Below, piece by piece: positions 34,702-43,160 of a DNA stretch of 64,000 nucleotides. A program made the translations under genes and the position numbers. The notes below the pieces were generated by a model. It was not told the DNA's origin, searched no databases, and saw only the letters and a list, made by a program, of their open reading frames with translations. The stretch's first letter is position 1; every line of letters begins with the position of its first letter. Source of the DNA: JAYZDK01 sp964604165 (GTDB lineage: Bacteria > Myxococcota_A > UBA796 > CAJQPC01); NCBI GenBank assembly GCA_964604165.1, contig CAZRYF010000011.1:31291-95290 (forward strand). Reading direction: 5' to 3'.

Positions 34702-34762
34702 TTCCCAATTTTGTTTCCGCTCTAAAGGTTGCTGTGAGCATTTTTTCTGCCTGGAGGCCGAA

Positions 34763-34870
34763 GTGAATCGTCGCATTCTTGTCCCTCTTGTTGTCCTGGT
34801 TGGCCTCATCGGCGTCGGAAGTCTCCTCGAATACACCGGCCGCATGGGGTCTCGCTCCGGCACCGGATGA
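34763..34870 (+). other. Signal-peptide ORF ending in TGA, in frame with subtilase
   Basis: A GTG at 34763 lies 6 bp after GGAGG and encodes MNRRILVPLVVLVGLIGVG, a good secretion signal, ending after 35 codons at TGA (34868-34870). The reading frame continues unchanged into the subtilase without another stop. This looks like the true 5' end of the protease gene, split by a nonsense codon, indel pair or base-call error. Selenocysteine read-through is possible in an organism with a Sec-type SelD but is not expected in a linker. Confidence 0.6.
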
Positions 34871-34951
34871 GCCGCGGGACTCTCCGGGTACGCCGGCGGA
34901 TGCGCGGGAAGCATCGGCGATCTGCCTGCGGAGCTCCCGGAAGACATTGAG

Positions 34952-36619
34952 TTGGGTTTGGCCCTGCCCAAGAGCACAGGGGGAGACGCTCCTGAGATTG
35001 ACATCGACGCGGATGTGATCCCCGGCCAGTTCACCATCAAGTTCAGGGATCGAGCCTCCCTCCCAGACCTGGCCAGAATCGGAGCCGCCGCGAGGCTTGG
35101 TACCGGCAACGATGATCTGGACGTTGTCCTCGTAGACCTGCCGGGATTTCACATGCAGGGGCTGCTGGAAGACAAGGCGGATGATCTGCAGCCTGGACAG
35201 GACTTTGGGCTGGAGCGAGCCTTCTTGCTGGAGACAGATCTCGATGCAAAGGATGTGTTCCAGCAGCTGAACCGCTTCCAGGAGATCGAGTGGATCGAAC
35301 CCGTACGCCAGGTGCAAGCTCTGGGTTCGGCCCCCAACGATCCCTACTACGGATTCCAGTGGAACATGTCGCTTCAGGGCGTTTCGACGGCCTGGGACAA
35401 CAGCAGAGGCGACGGGGCAGTCGTGGCCGTGATTGACACGGGAGTCACCTCGGGACCCGACGGAATCTCCAACCTGCTGGCCGGCTACGACTTTGTCGAT
35501 AATGACACCGATGCATCCGACGAAAACGGGCATGGCACCCACGTGGCGGGCACCATTGCCCAGAACACAAACAACGGGGTCGGCGTCGCAGGCATGGCGC
35601 CGGACGCCTCGATTCTTCCAGTGCGCGTACTGGATGCGGACGGAGTGGGCAGCACAGCTGGCGTGGCCCAGGGCGTTCTTTGGGCCGCAAGCCAAGGCGC
35701 ACACATCATCAATTTGAGCCTTGGGGGCGACAGCTACTCCCAAGTGTTGGCGGACGCCATTGATGACGTCACAGCCATGGGCGTCTTGGTGGTCGCAGCC
35801 ACCGGAAACGAGGACTACCAGAACTTTGTCGCCTTTCCAGGCTCCTTGTCCAACACCTTGGCAGTGGGCGCAACCGGTCTGAACCAGACCCGGGCGCCCT
35901 ACAGCAACCGGGGCCCGGAGATTGAATTGAGCGCCCCGGGGGGAGACTTGACTGTGGATGCAGACGGCGATGGCTACCCAGACGGAATCCTTCAAGAAAC
36001 CACTGTCGACGGCCAGACCAGCTACTGGTTCTTTGAAGGCACGTCCATGGCCACTCCCCATGTGTCCGCAGCAGCCGCCCTGCTGTACGGCCAGGGCATG
36101 ACCCACCCGGACGAGATTCGTTCCTTGCTCATCAGCAGTGCTGACGACCTGGCCGGTGCAGGGTGGGACTCAGGAACGGGCTTCGGGGGCCTGAACGTCA
36201 TGAGCGCCATGGAGGCGGCCATCGCCCAACAGGAACAGGCCGAAGAGGAGGTGGATGAGGAGGTGGATGAAGAAGAAGAGGAAGCCTCCCAAGACCCGGA
36301 GACCGAAGCCCCCCTGCCCGGCGAACCCACCAAAGGAAGTGAGGGAGAGATCTGGAAGGTGCGGGTCCACCTGCTGAACCCCTACACCGCGGCGGTCCGC
36401 TGGATGACCACAATGCCCGGGACGACCGAGTACAGTGGTCTTGACGGCATCACCGTTGTGAGCAAGGAGCGTTCGCGCATCCACAAGGTGCTGGTCAAGG
36501 TAGAAGAGGATGTCGGTGAGGAGATCACGGTGATCTCCAGGTTCAACTCGCCCCCAAACACCATGGCCACCGCTACCCGAGAAATCCACTTTGGAGGGGA
36601 ACAAACCGAGAGCGAGTAG
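34952..36619 (+). CDS. Subtilisin-like serine protease (S8), possibly interrupted at 5' end
   Basis: The first usable start after the in-frame TGA is a TTG at 34952, giving 555 residues without a secretion signal. The genuine start is more likely the GTG at 34763. An I9-like propeptide (IPGQFTIKFRD) precedes the catalytic domain. The triad is Asp in VAVIDTGV, His in NGHGTHVAGT and Ser in EGTSMATPHVSAAAAL, with the oxyanion Asn in VVAATGNEDY. The catalytic domain ends near FGGLNVMSAMEAA. An acidic E/D-rich linker and a C-terminal beta domain follow. If secreted, it would degrade extracellular protein. Confidence 0.85.
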   Translation: MGLALPKSTGGDAPEIDIDADVIPGQFTIKFRDRASLPDLARIGAAARLGTGNDDLDVVLVDLPGFHMQGLLEDKADDLQPGQDFGLERAFLLETDLDAKDVFQQLNRFQEIEWIEPVRQVQALGSAPNDPYYGFQWNMSLQGVSTAWDNSRGDGAVVAVIDTGVTSGPDGISNLLAGYDFVDNDTDASDENGHGTHVAGTIAQNTNNGVGVAGMAPDASILPVRVLDADGVGSTAGVAQGVLWAASQGAHIINLSLGGDSYSQVLADAIDDVTAMGVLVVAATGNEDYQNFVAFPGSLSNTLAVGATGLNQTRAPYSNRGPEIELSAPGGDLTVDADGDGYPDGILQETTVDGQTSYWFFEGTSMATPHVSAAAALLYGQGMTHPDEIRSLLISSADDLAGAGWDSGTGFGGLNVMSAMEAAIAQQEQAEEEVDEEVDEEEEEASQDPETEAPLPGEPTKGSEGEIWKVRVHLLNPYTAAVRWMTTMPGTTEYSGLDGITVVSKERSRIHKVLVKVEEDVGEEITVISRFNSPPNTMATATREIHFGGEQTESE

Positions 36620-36665
36620 GCTCAAGTATTGCACGAGGGGTCCGTATTCAAACACGGAGGTTCCC

Positions 36666-38063
36666 GTGCACCGCATTTCCCTGTGCACCATTGCCCGGGA
36701 TGAAGAACAGCTTCTTCCCGCATGTCTCGCCTCGGTCAAGGAGGCCGTGGACGAGATGATTGTGGTGGACACGGGCAGCCAGGACGCCACCGTCGCAGTG
36801 GCCATAGAGTCGGGTGCCGTTGTGGTGCACCACCTCTGGCGCGACGACCCTGCGGCAGCCCGCAATGCCGCCCTGGATGCTGCAAGCAGCGACTGGATCC
36901 TGGTGTTGGATGCGGATGAGGCCCTGGCACCCGGCGCAGCGGTCACCCTGCGGGAGGCAGTCGCCTCGGAAACCCTGGTGTGCGGCCTGCTGCCAGTCAT
37001 CGAGTCAGACTCCCTGGAGGCAAGCATGGAAGATGTGCTCCAGGGAAACGCCGAAATGGGTGTCCCCACCTATCTTCCCCGCCTCTTTCGACGGGTCAAC
37101 GACCTTCACTGGGTCGACGGCACACAGCAGCCCCTTGCAGAGTGGCTGGAGAAGCACGCCCTACGGACCCAGCGAATTGCCGCCCCCATCGTGCACTACG
37201 GATGGGCTCGGGATCGAAACCTCGGCCATGAGGAGGACGGAAACATCCGTGACCTTCAAAAGGAAGTGCAACGACGCCCCCAGGAGTGGCTTCCCCGCGC
37301 CCACCTGGCAGAGGCCCTCTTCGATCAGGGCCTCATCCGAGAGGCAAGCGCTGAGATCGATATCTCCTGGACTCTGCTCCAGACCGCCTGGAGGCTCCGC
37401 CACAACCAGGCCTCCACCCCAAGGGGAACCACCAAAGTCTCTCACCTGCGGGCTGCAGTCCAGCTTCAACAGGGAGAATGCGCAGTGGCCCTGGAGACCC
37501 TGCGGGAGGCCAGGAAGATGGGGGCTATCCACCCGAACCTGGACTTCCTGTACGCCCTCGCCCACGAGCAGCTTGCTCGCTGGGCTGTACTCCCGTCCGC
37601 CCGTCAAGATCACCTTGCCAACGCCCGAGAGCGGTTTGTGGCCGCCATTTCACAGCACGGGAGAAGCTACGCTGAGCCCCTTCAGCACGGCGTCACCAGC
37701 TGGAGCGCAGGAACCCGCCTGGGGACAGTACTGTTGCAGGAAGGACAGGTAGACCGGGCCAGGCGCTGCTTCAAGGCAGCCGCACGACGCTCCCCCGATC
37801 CCCTGGACGCCATGCTGGGCCTCTCCGAGGCGCTCCTGGACCTGGATCGTCCCCAGGAAGCCCTGGATGCACTTGCACCCTACCTGAACCAGGACACTGC
37901 AGACGCCTGGCTGCTGGCAGCGGACGCCTATCTTCGCCTGGGGCAACAGGACGAATTCAGCAACTGCTTGTCCGAAGCCTGGAAGCTGGCAGACACAAGC
38001 CTCCGAGCCCTGCATCGAATGGAGCGGTTGGAAGCGCTCACGGACACGCCCAAGGCGAGCTGA
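36666..38063 (+). CDS. GT2 glycosyltransferase with C-terminal TPR repeats
   Basis: The start is a GTG at 36666, 6 bp after GGAGG, giving 465 residues. The open frame extends upstream into the protease but lacks a better site. The N-terminal 240 residues are a family-2 glycosyltransferase: IARDEEQLL, VVDTGSQDAT, and the D-x-D in VLDADEAL. The C-terminal half has several TPR-like helix pairs (FKAAARRSPDPLDAMLGLSE and neighbours). This matches the glycosyltransferase-TPR fusion type found in many bacteria and used in surface polysaccharide or glycan synthesis. Donor and acceptor unknown. Confidence 0.87.
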   Translation: MHRISLCTIARDEEQLLPACLASVKEAVDEMIVVDTGSQDATVAVAIESGAVVVHHLWRDDPAAARNAALDAASSDWILVLDADEALAPGAAVTLREAVASETLVCGLLPVIESDSLEASMEDVLQGNAEMGVPTYLPRLFRRVNDLHWVDGTQQPLAEWLEKHALRTQRIAAPIVHYGWARDRNLGHEEDGNIRDLQKEVQRRPQEWLPRAHLAEALFDQGLIREASAEIDISWTLLQTAWRLRHNQASTPRGTTKVSHLRAAVQLQQGECAVALETLREARKMGAIHPNLDFLYALAHEQLARWAVLPSARQDHLANARERFVAAISQHGRSYAEPLQHGVTSWSAGTRLGTVLLQEGQVDRARRCFKAAARRSPDPLDAMLGLSEALLDLDRPQEALDALAPYLNQDTADAWLLAADAYLRLGQQDEFSNCLSEAWKLADTSLRALHRMERLEALTDTPKAS

Positions 38064-39017
38064 TCACCGGGCGCGGGCCACCACGGTCAGGATGTCCCCT
38101 CCCCCCGCACGGTTCAGCAGAGGCGCCAGCAGAATGTCGAGCGCTGCTGCAACCGGCAGGAAGGCCAATCCCAGGCACACGACGGGCAACCTGACCCCCC
38201 AGTTCCGGGCGTGTCGACTTTGGCTCCCCACCGTGTGTCGCACCAGGAGGATCAGGGTCGCAAGCCACGTGGCCGGGTAGCCAGACGTGTGTTGGGACAC
38301 CACATCGAATCCGTGCTGCTCCAGGAGAACCTGAAGGCCCTCCCTGGAGAACAACTGAAGATGCTGAGGCGGAAGGTGCGGCCAATACCATCTTCCAAAC
38401 AAGCGCCGCGCCCAGCCATCCAAGCGCGGAACCTCCACCTGGAGAACCCCCCCCACGGACAACAGCGCGTGGGCTTTGGACAGGAATGCACCCGGATCAG
38501 GCAGGTGCTCCAGCAGGTGGTTCATGGAGAGCAGATCGACCGAACCCGCATCCTGCTCCAGGTCTTCAAACGGCTGGGCCAGAATTCGAACGCCTTGCTT
38601 CTTTGCGGCCTCAGCGGCCTGGGGCGAGGTGTCTACCCCGATGGCTTCCGCATCTGGAAAGGCCGCAGCCAACCTGGCCAGGTAGAATCCCAGGCCCGCC
38701 CCCACATCCATGACCCTGGAGGGGACCCCCTCCAAGGCACGTCGAATGGCCCGGACCCGCCGCTTCTGCAGCCTCTGCTCAAAGGCGCTCTCCCCGACCC
38801 GGCGCATGATCTCCGTGTTCTGCGGCGTGTAGAGCGCAGCGTAGAAGGCAGCAAGGGCGGCGTTCGTCGGACGTGGATCCAGGTAGCCATGGCCGCAGGC
38901 AACACAGCAGACAAAGGGCCACTCCCCTTTCTCGCCCAGGACCAGGTCTCGCACCGGGTACAGCGGGCGGGATGCGGTCCCCTGGCAGACCGCACAGGTG
39001 GCGGGTTGGGTGTCCAC
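38064..39017 (-). CDS. SAM-dependent methyltransferase with N-terminal zinc ribbon
   Basis: The protein has 317 residues, GTG start 0-1 bp after AGGAAGAAG. Residues about 5-50 carry two Cys pairs (CAVC and CVACGHGYLDPRPT), a zinc-ribbon head common in sugar or natural-product methyltransferases. The SAM-binding site is MDVGAGLGFYLARL, followed by the acidic GVDTS and the LSMNHLLEHLPDPG motif of the Methyltransf_23 type. The tail has two hydrophobic segments (ATWLATLILLV, PVVCLGLAFLPVAAALDIL), suggesting membrane attachment. It could act on a lipid or cell-surface glycan. It converges with the GT2-TPR gene with no gap. Confidence 0.85.
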   Translation of the reverse strand: MDTQPATCAVCQGTASRPLYPVRDLVLGEKGEWPFVCCVACGHGYLDPRPTNAALAAFYAALYTPQNTEIMRRVGESAFEQRLQKRRVRAIRRALEGVPSRVMDVGAGLGFYLARLAAAFPDAEAIGVDTSPQAAEAAKKQGVRILAQPFEDLEQDAGSVDLLSMNHLLEHLPDPGAFLSKAHALLSVGGVLQVEVPRLDGWARRLFGRWYWPHLPPQHLQLFSREGLQVLLEQHGFDVVSQHTSGYPATWLATLILLVRHTVGSQSRHARNWGVRLPVVCLGLAFLPVAAALDILLAPLLNRAGGGDILTVVARAR

Positions 39018-39024
39018 CTTCTTC

Positions 39025-41589
39025 CTAGGGGTTCATCCCTTCATCGATCCAGGTGGAGATCATATCCAGCTCTGACTGGCTGAAAGTGCTGCTGGCGTTT
39101 TTTGGCATCTGGGTTCCAGCACTGGTCCCTTCCAGCTTCAACCAGAGCAGGCTGGTCTCATGGCATCCCACGTCCACGCGACTCGAAAGCTCCGTGAATG
39201 CATCGGAGGAGGATCCGGACAAGGTCAACCCGCCGCTTGTCCCGTGGCAGGACGCCGTGCAGCTGGCCGCGCTGTTGTTCGACCAGAGACTGTGGATATC
39301 GGAGGCATAGCTGTAGGTGGGCGTACTGGAGGTACAAGCTGCGTTGGCGGCTCCGGGGGTGCCAAGGTCGCCGCTTCCAATGTCAGCGTCCGCATCGCAC
39401 CAGCTGTCGTAGCTGTCGTTGTCTGCAGCCGTAAGAAGCGTCACATCCAGTGCCATGGCCGCCCCTGGCGCACTTCGAAATCCCCCGCACTCCCAGCTGA
39501 CCGAGTCGATGTCGATGGACCCGTTGTTCAGGGTCAAGTCGTCTCCTGAGTTCACAAGGTTGCTGAAAGCGCTGCCGTACTCGTAGTCCACGGTGACGCC
39601 ACCGTTGGTCGCTGCATCCGCGTTGTTGCCCAAGACCACGTACCCGCCGTCCACAAGGGAGAGCGCCCCGCTCACGGTGAACGAGGTGGCCGTGCTGACG
39701 GTGCTGCTCACCACCAGTCCGTCCAGGTCCACATCCGCCCCGCTGGCGTTGTAGATTTCGAACCACTCCCCGTCGGAGTTGTTGACCGCCGATGGATCCG
39801 ACATCACCTCGGTGATGACCAGATCGCCTGTGGTGAGATCTGAGACCCCGTTGAGCGCATCCGAACCCGAGCAGTCCTCGTCAACCCCATTCTGCGGAAT
39901 GTCCGTGTTCCCGGGGAATTGGTTCGCGCCCCCGTTGCTTGGGTCATCGTTGCAGTCCGTGTTGTCCGCCACGGTGCCCGAGGGCTGCTCACACGACGCC
40001 TGGCCCGGGTCTGTCTCATCGCCAAACCCATCCACATCCGCATCCGGGTACCAGTCGGTGGTGCCGGTCACGCCGGCGTCGTTGTCGTCCGCTGCGCCGC
40101 TACAGTCCTCGTCGGTATCCAGTGCGTCGCAGACCTCCGCCGCGCTCGGGTTGACCCCTGTGGCCTGGTCATTACAGTCGTTCGCGTTGGCCACGTAGCC
40201 GCTGGGAGCGGAAGAATCGCAGTTGTCCAGGGTACTTACTGGGTCTCCGTAGCCATCCCCATCAGAATCCTCGTACCAGGTGGTTCCCAGGTAGGTGGTC
40301 CCATCTGCGGGATCGATGTCCACGAGTCCATCGCAGTCGTTGTCGATGCCGTCGCAGACCTCTGTGGCGTCTGGCTTCACGTTGGCGTCTGTGTCGTCGC
40401 ACTCCTCGCAGGCAAAGTAGCCATCTGAATCACCGTCCACACTCCCCGAGCTTCCGTCACAGTTGTAGTCGCCGGGATCCCCACAGGTCTCAGGAGCGCC
40501 TGGGTAGTAACTGGCGCCATCGTTGCTGGGATCGTCGTTGCAATCCGTGTTGTCCGCAACCGTTCCGGAAGGGGCCGCACAAGCAGAAGAGGAGACCGCA
40601 GAGTCCCCGAAACCATCGCCGTCTGCATCCGCGTAAAAGGTGCTGTAGGAAGTGACATCCACCCCGGCGTCCGCATCGTCTGCTGACCCGTTGCAGTCGT
40701 TGTCCACGCCACCATCACAGACCTCCGTGGCGCTGGGGCTGATGTCTGCCAAGCCATCGTTGCAGTCGTCGCCCCCCTGGGCATCGCTGTCGTGGCCGTC
40801 GGCATCCGCGTCATTGTCCGAGAGCCCATCGCAGTCGGAGTCGACTCCGTCATACCAAATCTCTGCCGCGTCCGGGTTGACCGCTGCATCCGCGTCATCA
40901 CAGTCGGTGCCATCGCTGGCCTCCGCTGCGCTGTCGAACCCATCCGAATCCGCATCGAATTCATTTCCCTCGTAGCAGTCCTGGTCAATGCCGTCGTACC
41001 AGGTCTCCGGGGCAGCCGGGTAGACATCCGCCGCTGCATCGTCGCAGTCCTCATCCACCGGAAAGCCATCCGCGTCCGCGTCGTCGTCATCTCCACCGTC
41101 ACAGTCCTGGTCGATTCCGTCGTACCAGATCTCGTCCACGCTCGGGCTGAACGCAGGATCCGTGTCATCACAGTCATCCCCGTCATGGTCCTCGCTGTCG
41201 TGGCCATCCCCGTCCATGTCGAAGTCCGAGTTTCCTCCGCAGTCCGTGTCCTCGCCGTCGTACCAGGTGTCCTCGGCGTCCGGGTTCACATCGGCATTGG
41301 CGTCGTCACAGTCTCCTCCCTCCCCGTAGTCGCTGGAGTCGTGACCGTCTCCATCCGCATCATAGTCGGAGTCAAAGGCGCAGTCCGAGTCCACGCCGTC
41401 GTACCAGGTGTCCTCGGCGTCCGGGTGAATGTCGGCATTTGCATCGTCGCAATCACCGTCCTCCACGGTCCAGCCATCTTCGTCTGCATCCGCAACAGGA
41501 TCGCTCTTGCCCGGACCCGGCTCAAGCGTCTGAGGGCAACCAAAAAGAGTGAGCGAAAGACCGAGAACAACGAGAGAATGGGCACGCAT
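39025..41589 (-). CDS. MopE-repeat lipoprotein with lamin-tail and cytochrome-like C-terminus
   Basis: The protein has 854 residues. The signal ends in LFGC (Cys18). Residues about 30-580 contain about eleven Asp-rich MopE-type repeats (DGDCDD, then D-x-W-Y-D-G, then DxDC), which are expected to bind calcium and possibly copper. Residues about 590-740 form a lamin-tail domain (LVITEVMSDPSAVNNSDGEW and following). The last 90 residues resemble a small cytochrome c: a C-x3-C-H motif (Cys777, His782) and MPKN with a possible axial Met. The heme motif is atypical (three instead of two residues between Cys), so heme binding is uncertain. Exposed on the outer surface if the signal is used. Confidence 0.8.
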   Translation of the reverse strand: MRAHSLVVLGLSLTLFGCPQTLEPGPGKSDPVADADEDGWTVEDGDCDDANADIHPDAEDTWYDGVDSDCAFDSDYDADGDGHDSSDYGEGGDCDDANADVNPDAEDTWYDGEDTDCGGNSDFDMDGDGHDSEDHDGDDCDDTDPAFSPSVDEIWYDGIDQDCDGGDDDDADADGFPVDEDCDDAAADVYPAAPETWYDGIDQDCYEGNEFDADSDGFDSAAEASDGTDCDDADAAVNPDAAEIWYDGVDSDCDGLSDNDADADGHDSDAQGGDDCNDGLADISPSATEVCDGGVDNDCNGSADDADAGVDVTSYSTFYADADGDGFGDSAVSSSACAAPSGTVADNTDCNDDPSNDGASYYPGAPETCGDPGDYNCDGSSGSVDGDSDGYFACEECDDTDANVKPDATEVCDGIDNDCDGLVDIDPADGTTYLGTTWYEDSDGDGYGDPVSTLDNCDSSAPSGYVANANDCNDQATGVNPSAAEVCDALDTDEDCSGAADDNDAGVTGTTDWYPDADVDGFGDETDPGQASCEQPSGTVADNTDCNDDPSNGGANQFPGNTDIPQNGVDEDCSGSDALNGVSDLTTGDLVITEVMSDPSAVNNSDGEWFEIYNASGADVDLDGLVVSSTVSTATSFTVSGALSLVDGGYVVLGNNADAATNGGVTVDYEYGSAFSNLVNSGDDLTLNNGSIDIDSVSWECGGFRSAPGAAMALDVTLLTAADNDSYDSWCDADADIGSGDLGTPGAANAACTSSTPTYSYASDIHSLWSNNSAASCTASCHGTSGGLTLSGSSSDAFTELSSRVDVGCHETSLLWLKLEGTSAGTQMPKNASSTFSQSELDMISTWIDEGMNP

Positions 41590-41672
41590 GAATCAAAAAC
41601 CTCTGTGACAAAAGCAGGTGGGGGATTTCAACACACCTTGGGCACAGGCGCAAGCGCCTGCCGGCCCTCGAT

Positions 41673-42836
41673 TCAAGGCGCACTGGACAACACGATCTCA
41701 GTAATCTCGGCGGGGGCCCCCAGGCGTATAGGCGGACCCCAGTACCCGGTCCCACAGCTCACGTAGACCTGGAGATTTCCTGTGCGGCCCAGGCCGGCCC
41801 GAAAGGGCTGCTGGAGGGGCACAAGCAGGTGAAAGGGAAAAACCTGCCCCCCATGGGTGTGACCTGAGAGCTGCAGGTGAAAGCCAGCGGCCCGTGCAGC
41901 CTCCGCCGTCCGGGGTTGGTGGGCCAGGAGAATTCTAGGACAGTCCCGCGGCGCCCCGTCCAGAGCTCTCGCGGGATCACAGTGGTGGTGGGGCACAAAG
42001 CGTTCCGACTCGTGATCCGGCACGCCAGCCACCACCAACCGGCCCTCTCCCCGGGCGAGGGTGCGATGTTCCGTGGTCAACACCTCCAGCCCCAAGCGCT
42101 CTACCTCGGCACACCACTGCTCGGCTCCGTAGTAGTACTCGTGGTTTCCGGTAATGAAGAAGACCCCCTCGGCCGCTCGCAGCCCACCCAGAGGGGCCAC
42201 CAGGCTCCGAAGCTCTCGCGCTGGGCCATCCGCCAGATCGCCTGTGACGACCAAGAGATCGGGGGCAAGGCTGTTTGCCCTCTCCACCACCTTTTCCAGG
42301 CGGTCAGCGCCGACGGTCAGCCCCACGTGCAGATCGCTAAGCTGGACGATTCGAAACCCCTCCAGGTCTGCATGCAGCCCGGGCAACGTCACTCGCACAC
42401 GCTTGACCCCCGGCACCCGGCGAGCGTTGAAGATCCCTCTCACCAGGGACACACCCACCCCAATCAGAACAACGATCGTCGAGAGGTTCTCCCAGTCCGC
42501 CCAATTCCGCGCCGGATCAAGAACCTTCAGGCCCCACCACAGCCCGTCTCGCAGAAAGAACCCAACGGTCAGCAGCCAGACTGCCCCCAAACCCACATAC
42601 GCAACCCAGTGCAGGCCCACGGCCGCCCGGGAGTGCCCCCCGTACCTGGAGGCCACAAAAGTCATGGGCAACAGCAGAAAATGCAGGCCCAGGCAGCCTT
42701 GAAGGACCAGCCCCATCGCCCCCCCAAGCCCGCTCCCAATGCGGAAACCCGCAAACCCGTACAACAAAGCCGCCAGAGACAGCACAAAGCAGGCGAACAA
42801 AACCAAGAGAAACGGCGGTCGGTTCGTAGTCGCCAT
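41673..42836 (-). CDS. Membrane-anchored metallophosphoesterase
   Basis: The protein has 387 residues, with AGGAGG just before the ATG. Three to four TM helices occupy residues about 8-135. A calcineurin-like domain follows: QLSDLHVGL, VVTGDLADG, FFITGNHEYYYG, LLAHQP, and SGHTHGGQVFPF, the full set of di-metal ligands. This is the architecture of YaeI/YkuE-type enzymes, some of which act on lipid A precursors or phospholipids at the membrane. Substrate is not evident here. Confidence 0.9.
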   Translation of the reverse strand: MATTNRPPFLLVLFACFVLSLAALLYGFAGFRIGSGLGGAMGLVLQGCLGLHFLLLPMTFVASRYGGHSRAAVGLHWVAYVGLGAVWLLTVGFFLRDGLWWGLKVLDPARNWADWENLSTIVVLIGVGVSLVRGIFNARRVPGVKRVRVTLPGLHADLEGFRIVQLSDLHVGLTVGADRLEKVVERANSLAPDLLVVTGDLADGPARELRSLVAPLGGLRAAEGVFFITGNHEYYYGAEQWCAEVERLGLEVLTTEHRTLARGEGRLVVAGVPDHESERFVPHHHCDPARALDGAPRDCPRILLAHQPRTAEAARAAGFHLQLSGHTHGGQVFPFHLLVPLQQPFRAGLGRTGNLQVYVSCGTGYWGPPIRLGAPAEITEIVLSSAP

Positions 42837-42872
42837 TTGCGCCTCCTATCCGAATCCCCGTTAGAAGGACCC

Positions 42873-43151
42873 ATGACCTCCCCAAACCAACACGCCCAGC
42901 GAATCAAGAGACTGGTGGCCGAGTACGGCCCCGTGGCCATTGGGGTCTACCTTGTGCTGTGGGCAGCGGTGCTGCTTTGCTTTGGAGGGGCCCTTCTGCT
43001 TGGATTTGAGCCGGAAGGCGCATCGGGTGCTGGCGGCATTTTGTTTGCATCCTGGGTCGCCGTCAAGCTCACACAGCCGGCCCGCATTGCCTTGACCGCA
43101 GTGCTTACTCCCGTGGTTGCGCGCTGGCTGCCATCGTCTCGTCCAAGGTAG
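42873..43151 (+). CDS. DUF1279-domain membrane protein
   Basis: The protein has 92 residues from an ATG in the short divergent gap after the phosphoesterase. LVAEYGPVAIGVYLVLWAAV opens the first of two hydrophobic segments. The second is LTQPARIALTAVLTPVVAR. This is the DUF1279 (FAM210-like) pattern, a small two-helix membrane family with unknown bacterial function. It is followed 9 bp later by an exported-protein gene on the same strand. Confidence 0.75.
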   Translation: MTSPNQHAQRIKRLVAEYGPVAIGVYLVLWAAVLLCFGGALLLGFEPEGASGAGGILFASWVAVKLTQPARIALTAVLTPVVARWLPSSRPR

Positions 43152-43160
43152 ACTCCAGGC

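Noticed and set aside
34868..34870. Selenocysteine codon in the subtilase gene
   Set aside because: The TGA sits in the linker after a signal peptide, with no catalytic role and no convincing SECIS hairpin. Nonsense, indel or base-call error is more likely, though kept as a minor option.
34346..36106. A 586-codon - strand frame opposite the subtilase
   Set aside because: The subtilase has a full catalytic triad on the + strand. The opposite frame shows no motif.
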